The notes under the pieces are model-generated. The model searched no databases and had not been told where the DNA came from. It worked only from the letters and a program-made list of their open reading frames with translations. The translations under genes and the position numbers were made by a program. From Anaerolineaceae bacterium (GTDB lineage Bacteria; Chloroflexota; Anaerolineae; Anaerolineales; Anaerolineaceae), in the NCBI GenBank assembly GCA_029975475.1, contig JARKPB010000008.1, forward strand, positions 682,001 to 746,000: 64,000 nt of DNA. The letters are read 5' to 3'. This document shows positions 17,192 through 25,782 of the stretch, piece after piece (the stretch's first letter is position 1; each line of letters begins with the position of its first letter).

Positions 17192-18526
17192 TCAGAATTG
17201 CTTTTCATACGCTGCCCAAACCTTTGGGGCTAAAGCCAAAGCTTCTTTCAACACAGATTCAGCGTCCAAAATAGTAACTTTTCGATCCCGCATTAAAAAA
17301 CGACCATTAACCATCGTGGATGTAACCATGCTCTCGCGAAAACCAAAAAGAATATGCCAGGGAAGATTGCCGCTGGTAACCGGTGTGAATGGCTGGTAAT
17401 CAACAAATATCAGATCCGCCTTGTACCCTGGCGCGATCATCCCAGTATGAATGTTGAAATGACGCTCGACCAGTTGACGGTTGTGATCAACCGCCATCTT
17501 GACAACATCAAAACCGCCCATGCGCTGCGGATCGCGGTTCCATACTTTGTGAACCAGATAAGCCGCCTTCCATTCTTCCCACATTGAATTAGAAAATCCG
17601 TCATTTCCCAGGCAAACCAGAATGCCAAAATTTAGCAGTGAATTTATGTCGCCAATGCCAACCGCGTTATTCATATTTGACCGCGGCTGGTGAGTCAGCG
17701 CAGCCCCGGAACGTTTCAATAACGAAATTTCATTGGCGTCGAGGTGAACCCCGTGGACAGCGATGCTTTTTTCATTCAATAGATCATGGCGATACAAGCG
17801 TTCAATTACCCGCTGGCCGTATTTTGCAAGGCTATCGTGCTGGTCCACCAGATCTTCCGCGGTGTGAATATGGACGCCGACATTTTCCGGAAGTACTTTT
17901 CGAACGGTTTTTAATGTCTCTTCTGATAAAGTCAGGCAGGCGTGCAACCCAAAACTGGATGCGATCATTCCTGTTTCTTTAGATAGACTGTTTTTTTCTA
18001 TGAATCGGAGATTCTCTTCGATCCCTTCCATCGCTTGCTGTTCACCGTTTCGATCCGTCACCTCGTAGCACAAACTGACCCGCAGCCCGGCCTCTTCAGC
18101 CGCCTTTTCAATTTCATCAAGGCTGCCGGTTATATAGGATGGAGAAGCGTGGTGGTCGAAGAGGGTCGTTGTGCCGTGTTGAATCGCGTCAATTAAACAA
18201 ACAGCGGCGGAATAATAAACCGCTTCTTTAGACAGGGAACGGTCTAACGGCCACCAGAGTTTGTCAAGTATTTCAATAAAATTTTTCGGGGCAGCGCCCG
18301 GAATGTTCATCCCCCGCGCGTATGCGCCGTAAAAATGCGTATGCGCGCAAATGTTCCCGGGAAGAATGTACTGGCCGTTGGCGTCAAATACCTCTTCAGA
18401 TAGATCAATTTCTGTCCCGTTCGGGACAATGTCGACGATTGCGCCATCTCTAACAACCAGGACGCGGTCTTCGAGAATATCGAATTTCGGGTTGAAGGTC
18501 ACAATTTTGCCGTTTCGGATAAGCAT
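17192..18526 (-). CDS. ssnA: SsnA-type amidohydrolase (selenium/Mo-hydroxylase associated)
   Basis: Amidohydrolase-superfamily metal-dependent hydrolase, 444 residues, close in pattern to E. coli SsnA: metal ligands in HTHFYG (~59-64), LWWPLDRS, IDHHASPSYITGSL-like stretch (~123-136), HIHTAEDL, QPRSNMNN and LGNDGFSN, plus a C-terminal composite domain. SsnA genes accompany yqeC and selenium-dependent Mo hydroxylases; the reaction is not established, deamination or ring hydrolysis of a purine-like compound being the common guess. First gene of the long minus-strand unit. ATG at 18524-18526 lies 5 bases after a perfect AGGAGGT; an upstream in-frame start 36 bases earlier lacks one. Confidence 0.87.
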   Translation of the reverse strand: MLIRNGKIVTFNPKFDILEDRVLVVRDGAIVDIVPNGTEIDLSEEVFDANGQYILPGNICAHTHFYGAYARGMNIPGAAPKNFIEILDKLWWPLDRSLSKEAVYYSAAVCLIDAIQHGTTTLFDHHASPSYITGSLDEIEKAAEEAGLRVSLCYEVTDRNGEQQAMEGIEENLRFIEKNSLSKETGMIASSFGLHACLTLSEETLKTVRKVLPENVGVHIHTAEDLVDQHDSLAKYGQRVIERLYRHDLLNEKSIAVHGVHLDANEISLLKRSGAALTHQPRSNMNNAVGIGDINSLLNFGILVCLGNDGFSNSMWEEWKAAYLVHKVWNRDPQRMGGFDVVKMAVDHNRQLVERHFNIHTGMIAPGYKADLIFVDYQPFTPVTSGNLPWHILFGFRESMVTSTMVNGRFLMRDRKVTILDAESVLKEALALAPKVWAAYEKQF

Positions 18527-18552
18527 GCCGACCTCCTGGTGGGTTTTCAAGT

Positions 18553-18561
18553 ATTGTAGCA
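18553..18561 (-). promoter_or_regulatory. Candidate extended -10 promoter for the ssnA/F420/Mo-hydroxylase unit
   Basis: On the minus strand TGC-TACAAT reads as an extended -10 element about 26 bases before the ssnA ATG, leaving a ~20-base leader that contains AGGAGGT. No good -35 is seen. It is the only plausible promoter upstream of a 15-gene unit in this 132-base divergent gap. Confidence 0.35.
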
Positions 18562-18624
18562 TAGGCCATGAAAATTATCTTAGATTGTCAGGCAATTAAA
18601 CAGATTCCCCACCGCAAATGATCT

Positions 18625-18630
18625 TATAAT
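18625..18630 (+). promoter_or_regulatory. Candidate -10 box for the M20 peptidase run
   Basis: TATAAT, 28 bases before the ATG at 18659. No convincing -35 at 16-18 bases. It is the best plus-strand candidate in the divergent gap. Confidence 0.3.
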
Positions 18631-18658
18631 CAAGAAAAACTATCCTGTTGAGAATCAA

Positions 18659-20044
18659 ATGCCAGCCGCCTATCAAACCGCCATCAATTACCTTAAGACC
18701 AACCGACCGCGTTTTCTCGATGAATTGATTGAGTTCTTAAAAATACCTTCCATATCTACTGACCCAAATCACACCGCATCCATGCTAGTCGCCGCTGAAT
18801 GGCTGGCAGAAAAATTGAACCGCACAGGTCTGGAGAACACCCAGATTATCTCCACGCAGGGACATCCGGCTGTTTATGCGGATTACCTGCATGCGGGACC
18901 GCACCAGCCCACCATGTTAATTTACGGTCACTATGATGTACAACCCCCTGATCCGCTAGATTTATGGATGACCGATCCTTTCTCGCCCGCCATCATAGGA
19001 GATCATATCTATGCGCGCGGATCGTCCGACATGAAAGGACAAATCTTAGCCAGCATTTTTGCCCTTGAAAGTATTTTTAAAAATGGAAGTTTGCCGGTAA
19101 ATATCAAATATTTAATCGAGGGAGAAGAAGAAATCGGTTCTCCCAGTCTTTCAGCACTATTAGAAGATAACCGGCAGTTGCTCTCCGCGGATTTTTCATT
19201 GAACCTCGATGCAGGCATGGCTGGCCCAGACCTGCCGACGATTGTTACCGGGCTGCGGGGACTGGCATATTTTGAGCTAACCGTCTATGGTCCGCGCCAG
19301 GATCTGCATTCTGGTGTGTATGGCGGGGTGGTTAAAAACCCGGCGATCGCGCTTGCGGAAATTATCAGCGGGATGCATGATTCATCCGGGAAAATAACGC
19401 TGCCTGGCTTTTATGATGATGTGATTGAGCTGACTGCGGAGGAAAGACGGCAATTCAGCGAACTTCCTGAAGATGATTATTTCTACCTGGTTCAAACTGG
19501 CGCCCCGGAACTTTTTGGAGAACACGGCTTCAGCGCCGCCGAACGCATCGGAGCGCGGCCAACCCTGGATGTGAACGGATTTATTTCAGGATTCACCGGA
19601 TTAGGTTCAAAAACGATTATTCCGTCCTGGGCAAAAGCAAAAATTTCCACCCGCCTTGTCCCCAATCAAAATCCCGTTTCTGTTCGCCAATCACTGGAGA
19701 GCTATTTAAATCGTCACGCGCCAGCCGGCGTAACCTGGGAACTGGTGGCGATGGCCGGGGGATCGCCGTATCTCGCTCCGGACGAGATACCGGGCAGGCA
19801 GGCTTTAATTTCTGCGCTCAAGTCCGTCTGGGGTAAAAACCCGATTTTCAAAAGAGAGGGCGGCAGTATTCCTGTGGTAAACGAAATGAAAACCATCCTC
19901 GGGATTGATTCACTTCTTACGGGTTTCGGTTTACCGGATGACCGTGTTCATTCTCCAAATGAGCGCTTACATCTCCCAACCTGGTACAAAGGGATTGAAG
20001 CATTGGTACAATTCCTATATAACCTGTCTAATCATAAGGATTAA
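18659..20044 (+). CDS. M20-family dinuclear zinc dipeptidase (CPG2/DapE-like)
   Basis: 461-residue metallopeptidase of the M20 family, cytoplasmic, probably cleaving dipeptides or N-acylated amino acids. Metal ligands and catalytic residues: His in YGHYDVQPP (~82-90), bridging Asp in RGSSDMKG (~119-126), the EGEEEIGSPS glutamate pair (~153-162), Asp in NLDAGM, and a late His in DDRVHSPNE. The lid (dimerisation) domain is present in the middle. The start has only a weak GAG ribosome site. Followed by the DUF1385 gene after one base. Exact substrate cannot be read. Confidence 0.9.
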   Translation: MPAAYQTAINYLKTNRPRFLDELIEFLKIPSISTDPNHTASMLVAAEWLAEKLNRTGLENTQIISTQGHPAVYADYLHAGPHQPTMLIYGHYDVQPPDPLDLWMTDPFSPAIIGDHIYARGSSDMKGQILASIFALESIFKNGSLPVNIKYLIEGEEEIGSPSLSALLEDNRQLLSADFSLNLDAGMAGPDLPTIVTGLRGLAYFELTVYGPRQDLHSGVYGGVVKNPAIALAEIISGMHDSSGKITLPGFYDDVIELTAEERRQFSELPEDDYFYLVQTGAPELFGEHGFSAAERIGARPTLDVNGFISGFTGLGSKTIIPSWAKAKISTRLVPNQNPVSVRQSLESYLNRHAPAGVTWELVAMAGGSPYLAPDEIPGRQALISALKSVWGKNPIFKREGGSIPVVNEMKTILGIDSLLTGFGLPDDRVHSPNERLHLPTWYKGIEALVQFLYNLSNHKD

Positions 20045-20045
20045 G

Positions 20046-20933
20046 ATGTCTACAAAAGATCTTAAAATGCCGTCATACGGCGGTCAGGCTTTGATTGAAG
20101 GAGTGCTCATGCGCGGGCAAAAGTACGCTGCCGCAGCATTCCGCCGCCCGGACGGAGAAATCGAAATTCACAGCGAACCGCTAGGCAATTTATATCAAAG
20201 TTCCGTCAGAAAAATCCCATTTTTACGCGGTCTCATCATTCTCTGGGACGCGCTGGGGCTTGGAACCCGCTTTTTGACCCTATCTGCCAATATCCAGGGC
20301 GGCGAGGATGAAAAAATTGAGGGGAAAACCCTGGTTCTTACCCTGGTTGTTTCAATTTCTCTCGCTATTGGTCTTTTCTTCTTGCTACCGGCGTTGATCA
20401 GCCGCGGCGTGGCATACCTGACATCCTCCAGCCATTTTGCCGCCAACCTGATTGAAGGTTTGGTGCGTCTGGTGATCATCATCGCTTACATGTGGATCAT
20501 CGGATTATCGAAGGAAATTCGGGCGGTTTTTGCTTATCACGGCGCGGAGCACAAAACCATCAATGCGTTTGAGAGCGGATCGCCCCTCATCCCTTCCGAA
20601 GTCGCGAAATATTCCCTGGAACACCCCAGGTGCGGCACAGCATTTCTTTTCACCCTGATTGTAATCTCCATCCTTGTCTTTTCGCTCCTGGGAGATCTAT
20701 CCATCTGGATGGTAATCCTGTCCAGGATCATCCTCATACCTGTGCTTGCCATGCTGGCTTACGAATATATCCGGTTTACAGCAGATCATCTGGATAACCG
20801 CCTCATTCGCTGGTTATCCAAACCCAGTCTTGCGCTCCAGAGATTGACTACCCGAGAACCCACAGAAGCGCAGATTGAAGTTGCCATCGCCGCCTTTAAT
20901 GAAATGACAAGATTGGAGACAGGTCAGGCATAA
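20046..20933 (+). CDS. DUF1385 membrane protein (YqhQ-like)
   Basis: 295-residue integral membrane protein with family hallmarks: GGQALIEGVLMRG near the N-terminus, YHGAEHKTINAFE in the central loop, and HPRCGTAF before the last helices. Several hydrophobic segments (about 100-130, 150-175, 215-260). Function unknown; YqhQ in Bacillus is a polytopic protein. The conserved His/Glu/Cys cluster suggests metal binding. Start ATG at 20046, one base after the M20 stop; a longer frame starting inside the M20 gene is rejected because conservation begins after this ATG. Confidence 0.87.
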   Translation: MSTKDLKMPSYGGQALIEGVLMRGQKYAAAAFRRPDGEIEIHSEPLGNLYQSSVRKIPFLRGLIILWDALGLGTRFLTLSANIQGGEDEKIEGKTLVLTLVVSISLAIGLFFLLPALISRGVAYLTSSSHFAANLIEGLVRLVIIIAYMWIIGLSKEIRAVFAYHGAEHKTINAFESGSPLIPSEVAKYSLEHPRCGTAFLFTLIVISILVFSLLGDLSIWMVILSRIILIPVLAMLAYEYIRFTADHLDNRLIRWLSKPSLALQRLTTREPTEAQIEVAIAAFNEMTRLETGQA

Positions 20934-20938
20934 TCAAC

Positions 20939-21487
20939 ATGCAGCCGAAAGTGCGAAAATATTTGGACCTGGCAATTGGCTTTTTTTGCGGTTTGCTGGT
21001 CAGCGGACTCGCACTGTTGTTGATTGTATCAATCAATGGCCAACAAGGCTTTTCGCTCTCTCCAGCCCCTTCTCCAGCACCGGTCACTGTGGAAATCCGT
21101 GGCGGCGTAAATAATCCGGGAATTTACCAAGTTCCGGCTGGAAGCAGAGTCTTGGATGTCATCCAGTTGGCCGCCGGGTTTGCGCCAGGAGCCAGCAGCG
21201 ACCAGGTCAATCTGGCCCGAAAATTAATTGACGGCGAAAAAATCATCATTTCAAATCAAGGAATCATCAATGTGGATGGAAATTCGTCCTTCATCAATAT
21301 CAACCGGGCAAATGAGCTTGAGCTGCAGCGTCTGCCCGGGATCGGCCCAAAAATTGCCCGTGATATTGTCGCTTACCGTACGGCACACGGCCCTTTTGAA
21401 TTGCCTGAAGATTTGATGAATGTGCCTGGAATTGGCGAGGTGACCTTTAATAGGATAAAATCTATAATAACGTTGGTTGACCCTTAG
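20939..21487 (+). CDS. comEA: ComEA-like protein: membrane anchor, SLBB and helix-hairpin-helix
   Basis: 182 residues. One N-terminal transmembrane helix (~12-32), a short Pro/Ala linker, an SLBB domain (~47-102; VEIRGGVNNPGIY then VLDVIQLAGG-like region) and a C-terminal tandem HhH domain (~118-180) with LQRLPGIGPKIA and MNVPGIGEVTF. ComEA binds double-stranded DNA at the cell surface for uptake during natural transformation. No comEB/comEC is next to it, so it may serve competence with genes elsewhere. Five bases after the DUF1385 stop. Confidence 0.87.
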   Translation: MQPKVRKYLDLAIGFFCGLLVSGLALLLIVSINGQQGFSLSPAPSPAPVTVEIRGGVNNPGIYQVPAGSRVLDVIQLAAGFAPGASSDQVNLARKLIDGEKIIISNQGIINVDGNSSFININRANELELQRLPGIGPKIARDIVAYRTAHGPFELPEDLMNVPGIGEVTFNRIKSIITLVDP

Positions 21488-21505
21488 TATTACCCTGGAG
21501 GAGCC

Positions 21506-21955
21506 ATGTCAGAGGTTAAAACAAAGCTGGAGCTTGCGCTGAAAAACGCGATGAAAACCGGTGACGACCTGGCAAAAAGGACTTTCCGACTTGCTGTTGC
21601 CAGTATTAAGAATGCTGAAATCGAAAAAAGAGAAGAGTTGGATGATGCCGCCATCATCAGTATTCTCCAAAAAGAGATAAAAATGCGCCGGGAATCCATT
21701 GAAGGCGCGAAAGCCGCAAACCGTGAGGACATCATCGCCCAGAATGAAGCCGAAATCAAGCTCTTAGAAACCCTGCTGCCCGGACAACTCTCGGAGGATG
21801 AACTTAAAATCCTCGTCAAGAACACGGCCGCCGAGCTTGGTGTTACCAGTCCGTCACAAATGGGCCAGGTAATCAAAGTAGTAATGGCCAAAGCACAGGG
21901 AAGAGCGGCGAACAATGATATCAGCCGCGTGGTAAAAGAAATTCTGTCGAGCTGA
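21506..21955 (+). CDS. yqeY: GatB/YqeY-domain protein
   Basis: 149 residues. The helical YqeY domain covers nearly all of it (LAVASIKNAEIEK, QKEIKMRRES, ETLLPGQLSEDEL), and the small C-terminal GatB-tail-like domain follows (MGQVIKVVMAKAQGRAA). The domain resembles the tRNA-binding tail of the GatB amidotransferase; the stand-alone protein's role is not settled. Excellent GGAGG ribosome site 5 bases before ATG. The stop overlaps the PgpH start (TGATG). Confidence 0.92.
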   Translation: MSEVKTKLELALKNAMKTGDDLAKRTFRLAVASIKNAEIEKREELDDAAIISILQKEIKMRRESIEGAKAANREDIIAQNEAEIKLLETLLPGQLSEDELKILVKNTAAELGVTSPSQMGQVIKVVMAKAQGRAANNDISRVVKEILSS

Positions 21956-24069
21956 TGGTGTTTGAAAAGAAGTTTTCTGACCGTCTTAGATCCCTGAACC
22001 GCGGCACACTGCGCGCGCTGATCCTGGTATTCACAGCAGTTGGGACTTTTCTCAGCCTTTTAATACCAACCGCTTTACGGCCGTCCAATTTTGAGCTTAG
22101 TACTGGAGATGTCGCCGCTCAGGACATCCTTGCCCCGTTTGCGAAAGAATACACCTCCGAAGTCTTAACTGAAAAAGCCAGAAAAGAAGCCGAAGCCCGT
22201 GTTTCTCCGGTCTACCTGCCTGCTGATCCGGCGAAGTCCCGCTTGCAGGTAGAAAAACTCAGAAACATGCTGGCGTACATAGATCTCATCCGTAACGATA
22301 ACCTGGTCCCGATAAGCCAGCGCATTCAAGACCTCACACGCATATCGAGCTTATCCCTGACGGAAGACACTGCCCGCTTCTTGCTAGAGTTGCCCGTTGA
22401 CACCTGGAAAAAAATCCAGGATGAATGCGTCTCCGTATTAATGCAAGTCATGCGGACGCCGATCCGTGAAGACCAGGTAGAATCCGCGAAGAAAACCATC
22501 GCCGGGTTGGTTGATTTCAGTTTTTCCACGGATGAAGCTGAAATCATCGTTAAAATTGCCGGGGGATTTGTCGCGCCTAACAGCATATTCAGTCCTGAGC
22601 AAACTGAGATCATGCTCAAAAAAGCGCGTGATTCAGTCCAACCCGTTGTAAAGAAATATTCGGCGGGACAGATCATCGTTCTCAGAGGTCAAATAATTAC
22701 TGAAGAAGTCATTGAAGCGCTAAAGGCCTACAACCTGATTCGCAGTAAAAACACCAGCCAGGAAACTGTCGCCGCTGCTGTTTATGTGATTATCCTTGCC
22801 GGGTTCATATCGATTTATTTTAACCGCCGAAAGATCAGCCCGATAAACGACATACGTTCTCTGGCGTTGATCGCGATTACATTCATTGGCTTTTTGATCC
22901 TTGCCAGGGTTTCCATCCCAGATCGGGCGATTATTCCGTATGTTTTCCCACTCCCCGCCTTTGCGCTGACCCTTGTGGTCTTATTCAATTTTGAAAGTAG
23001 TTTTGTCCTGGCTCTGATCATCGCTCTTCTCACCGGATACGGGCTGGGAAATTCCCTGGATCTAATTCCGTTTTACGCTGTTTCATCATTGTTTGGCGCG
23101 CTTTTGCTCGGCAAGGGCAGACGCGTCGCTGACTTTTTCTGGGCGGGACTTGGGATCGGTTTGGCAGGCGCGGCGGTCATCGTGGCGTTTCGGCTGCCCG
23201 ATCAAATTACGGACTGGGTCGGTGTGATTACTCTGATCGCCGCTTCCCTGATCAACGGCCTCGCATCGTCGTCACTTGCGTTAATTTTGCAGTTCATCTT
23301 TTCGCAAATTCTGGGACTTACAACATCCCTGCAATTGCTGGATATTAGCCGCCCTGATCATCCACTCATGCAATATATCCTCCGAAATGCCCCGGGTACA
23401 TATCAACACAGCCTGCAGGTCGCCAATATCGCCGAACAGGCTGCTGAAGCGATTGGCGCTGATCCCATCCTGACAAGGGTCGGAGCGATATATCATGACG
23501 CTGGAAAGGCAGCCAACCCGCAATTTTTTATTGAAAATCAGATTCCGGGTAAACCGAATCCGCATAACGAGCTGGATCCCGAAAAATCCGCTGCAATTAT
23601 TATTTCGCATGTCAACGATGGTGTGGCGCTGGCAAAAAAATACCGACTTCCCCGAAGAATTATTGATTTTATGCTGGAACATCACGGAACGATGATTACC
23701 CGCTACCAATACGCCCGGGCAATTAATGCCGCCGGCGCCAAGGACGACGCCGTTAACCTCGATCATTTTCGGTACCCTGGGCCAAAGCCATCTTCTAAAG
23801 AGACCGCGCTGCTCATGCTGGCAGACGGCTGCGAGGCGCGCGCCAGAGCAGAGATGCCCAAAAATGAAACCGAGCTTCGCGCCCTGGTGAAGAAAGTCAT
23901 CGATCACTGCCAGAAAGAAGGCCAGCTGGAAAACACCAACCTGACATTTCGCGATTTAACCCTCGCCAGCGAGTCAATCGTCAACACATTAAGAAACACC
24001 TACCATCCCAGAATTATCTATCCGGAAATTCGAAGCAGCGATTCAGCTCAGGAAGGAAAGAATGATTGA
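21955..24069 (+). CDS. pgpH: PgpH-like 7TM-HD phosphodiesterase (c-di-AMP hydrolysis candidate)
   Basis: 704 residues: one N-terminal transmembrane helix, an extracellular 7TM-HDED sensor domain (~45-265), about seven transmembrane helices (~270-475), then a cytoplasmic HDIG phosphodiesterase domain (~500-690) with YQHSLQVANIAEQAA and IYHDAGK giving the HD metal site. Homologues (PgpH, Listeria and Anabaena) degrade cyclic di-AMP. Gene order pgpH-ybeY-dgkA is the same as in many Firmicutes. ATG overlaps the yqeY stop; its own stop overlaps ybeY by 8 bases. Confidence 0.9.
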   Translation: MVFEKKFSDRLRSLNRGTLRALILVFTAVGTFLSLLIPTALRPSNFELSTGDVAAQDILAPFAKEYTSEVLTEKARKEAEARVSPVYLPADPAKSRLQVEKLRNMLAYIDLIRNDNLVPISQRIQDLTRISSLSLTEDTARFLLELPVDTWKKIQDECVSVLMQVMRTPIREDQVESAKKTIAGLVDFSFSTDEAEIIVKIAGGFVAPNSIFSPEQTEIMLKKARDSVQPVVKKYSAGQIIVLRGQIITEEVIEALKAYNLIRSKNTSQETVAAAVYVIILAGFISIYFNRRKISPINDIRSLALIAITFIGFLILARVSIPDRAIIPYVFPLPAFALTLVVLFNFESSFVLALIIALLTGYGLGNSLDLIPFYAVSSLFGALLLGKGRRVADFFWAGLGIGLAGAAVIVAFRLPDQITDWVGVITLIAASLINGLASSSLALILQFIFSQILGLTTSLQLLDISRPDHPLMQYILRNAPGTYQHSLQVANIAEQAAEAIGADPILTRVGAIYHDAGKAANPQFFIENQIPGKPNPHNELDPEKSAAIIISHVNDGVALAKKYRLPRRIIDFMLEHHGTMITRYQYARAINAAGAKDDAVNLDHFRYPGPKPSSKETALLMLADGCEARARAEMPKNETELRALVKKVIDHCQKEGQLENTNLTFRDLTLASESIVNTLRNTYHPRIIYPEIRSSDSAQEGKND

Positions 24070-24529
24070 ACTTCATATGAGCAAAAAAACCGGGAATTTA
24101 ATCAGGCGTAAAACTATCGCTGAATTCACCCAGCAGGTGGTCGAGGAACTTTTCCCGAAAGATCCTGCCGATCTTACCATTCTGATTCGGGATGACGCAT
24201 ATATTACAGAAATCAATAAAAAATATCTGGGAAATGATCGTCCCACCGACGTGTTGTCCTTTCCAGCCAACGAGATGGATCCGGAAACCGGGCGGATTTA
24301 CCTGGGCGATATTATTCTCTCGATTGATACGCTCGAAAAGCAGGCATCTAAAGCAGGGCATCCAATACTCAGTGAAGCTCAACTCTTGATCATTCATGCG
24401 TTATTACACATTAAGGGTTTTGACCACGATAATCCAGAGCAAAAAACTGAAATGTGGGCTGAACAGGAACGGCTAATCAAACAATTTAATGTCCAGATTA
24501 AATCATTACCCGAAACTGACCTCCCATAA
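24062..24529 (+). CDS. ybeY: YbeY endoribonuclease
   Basis: 155-residue UPF0054 metallo-RNase involved in 16S rRNA maturation and ribosome quality control. The zinc site HALLHIKGFDHD (~117-128) matches HxxxHxxxxDH, and LNDRPTDVLSFP-type segment appears as NDRPTDVLSFP (~59-69). GAAAG precedes the start, inside the pgpH 3' end. Length normal. Confidence 0.94.
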   Translation: MIELHMSKKTGNLIRRKTIAEFTQQVVEELFPKDPADLTILIRDDAYITEINKKYLGNDRPTDVLSFPANEMDPETGRIYLGDIILSIDTLEKQASKAGHPILSEAQLLIIHALLHIKGFDHDNPEQKTEMWAEQERLIKQFNVQIKSLPETDLP

Positions 24530-24533
24530 AAAA

Positions 24534-24908
24534 ATGGCTAAATTTTCAATTCATTCATTTCGTTACGCTGGCAGCGGTGTATTGTACCTTTTTCGCAAAA
24601 CACCCAACGCGAGAATTCAGCTGGTGTTCGCTGCCCTGGCTTTCGCTGGCGGATGTATCTTCTCTATCTCAATCACAGAATGGCTGATCGTTCTCTGTTT
24701 TACTGGATTGGTTTTTTCACTGGAAGCGGTTAACACCGCCGTTGAATTAACCATGGATTTTATCAACCCGGATTACCATCAGATGGTTAAACAAATCAAA
24801 GACCTTTCTGCCGGAGCCGTTCTAATCGCTTCGACGACTGCGCTGGCGGCCGGAATAATCATTTTTCTTCCGAAGCTGCTGGCATTCCTGAAGGAGCTGC
24901 TTCAATGA
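24534..24908 (+). CDS. dgkA: DgkA-type diacylglycerol/undecaprenol kinase
   Basis: 124-residue integral membrane kinase with three hydrophobic helices and the catalytic signature E64..NTAVE (67-71). Gram-positive type DgkA phosphorylates undecaprenol and recycles the cell-wall lipid carrier. Start ATG 24534 chosen because it gives the usual length and lies just after the ybeY stop; an upstream ATG at 24489 would extend into ybeY by 41 bases. The stop overlaps the next ATG by 4 bases. Confidence 0.9.
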   Translation: MAKFSIHSFRYAGSGVLYLFRKTPNARIQLVFAALAFAGGCIFSISITEWLIVLCFTGLVFSLEAVNTAVELTMDFINPDYHQMVKQIKDLSAGAVLIASTTALAAGIIIFLPKLLAFLKELLQ

Positions 24909-25744
24909 CAAAATTTCTTTTTGGTACTGTCGGCGCGCCAATTTCCACACCCGCAAAACCCGGTGGCAGTCAAGGGGCCATTCTCAGAACCGCGGAACTT
25001 GGTTTAAAAGCAATGGAACTGGGCTGGGTGCAAAGTGTGCGAGTCACCGAAGCAACCTGCCAGATCATCAAACAAACCGCTGAAACCCACCAAATTGCGT
25101 TAAGTGTGCATGCGCCTTATTTCATCAATTTGAATGCATCTGCTGACGAATGGCCGAAATCAAAGAAACGCTTAATGGATGCCGCGATATATGGAGCGCT
25201 CGCGGGGGCAACGGATATTGTGTTTCACCCCGGCTCATACTTCGGCCAGGACCCAGAAAGTGTTTTGCCAACCGCGATAAAACGGCTGAAAGATTGTTCG
25301 GACGAACTGGTGAAAATGGGTGTTAGGGTTACATTACGGCCGGAAACGATGGGGAAAGCCTCTTTGCTTGGCTCGCTGGAGGACACCATTGCGCTGTCCG
25401 AAAATGTGCCTGGCGTGGCACCATGCGTTGACTTTGCCCACCTGCACGCGCGTGCAGGAAATGGCGAAATTAACAGTTACCCGGAATTTATCAAGCTGCT
25501 GGATCTGATTGCCGGAAGATTGGGGCAAACTGCGTTGAACCAACTGCATGTTCATCTCTCAGGTATCGAATACACCTCAAAGGGTGAAAAACAGCACCTG
25601 TCGATGAGAGAATCAGATTTCGATATTTTGGGATTATTTCGCGCGCTTAAAGACAGGAATTGCAGCGGACGCATCCTGTGTGAATCGCCTATCATGGAAG
25701 AAGACGCGTTATATTTTATGGACCTCTGGGAAAATCAAAAATAA
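24905..25744 (+). CDS. Endonuclease IV-like TIM-barrel (AP endonuclease family 2)
   Basis: 279 residues; xylose-isomerase-like barrel with metal-ligand segments in the order seen in deoxyribonuclease IV: VHAPYFINL (~63-71), VFHPGSY (~100-106), RPETMG (~140-145), CVDFAHLHARAG (~171-182), HVHLSG (~211-216) and a terminal CESP. Closest in style to the archaeal and Thermotoga-type endonuclease IV, which nicks DNA at abasic sites. It takes the position where era or cdd often follows ybeY-dgkA in other phyla. Ends 1 base inside the following terminator stem. Confidence 0.85.
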   Translation: MTKFLFGTVGAPISTPAKPGGSQGAILRTAELGLKAMELGWVQSVRVTEATCQIIKQTAETHQIALSVHAPYFINLNASADEWPKSKKRLMDAAIYGALAGATDIVFHPGSYFGQDPESVLPTAIKRLKDCSDELVKMGVRVTLRPETMGKASLLGSLEDTIALSENVPGVAPCVDFAHLHARAGNGEINSYPEFIKLLDLIAGRLGQTALNQLHVHLSGIEYTSKGEKQHLSMRESDFDILGLFRALKDRNCSGRILCESPIMEEDALYFMDLWENQK

Positions 25745-25768
25745 AGCGCCGTTTCGTCCGGCGCTTTT
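25744..25768 (+). terminator. Rho-independent terminator
   Basis: An 8-bp stem AAGCGCCG/CGGCGCTT with a 7-base loop (TTTCGTC) followed by TTTT. It closes the plus-strand run from the M20 peptidase to the endonuclease IV-like gene. Read from the other strand the stem is followed by TTTAT, so it may also end the minus-strand regulator that stops at 25783. It is the only convergent junction here with a spacer. Confidence 0.85.
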
Positions 25769-25782
25769 ACTTTCCAGCGGGT

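Noticed and set aside
23281-23907. 208-residue minus-strand frame inside pgpH
   Set aside because: Shadow of the HD-domain coding region; no family features and no ribosome site.
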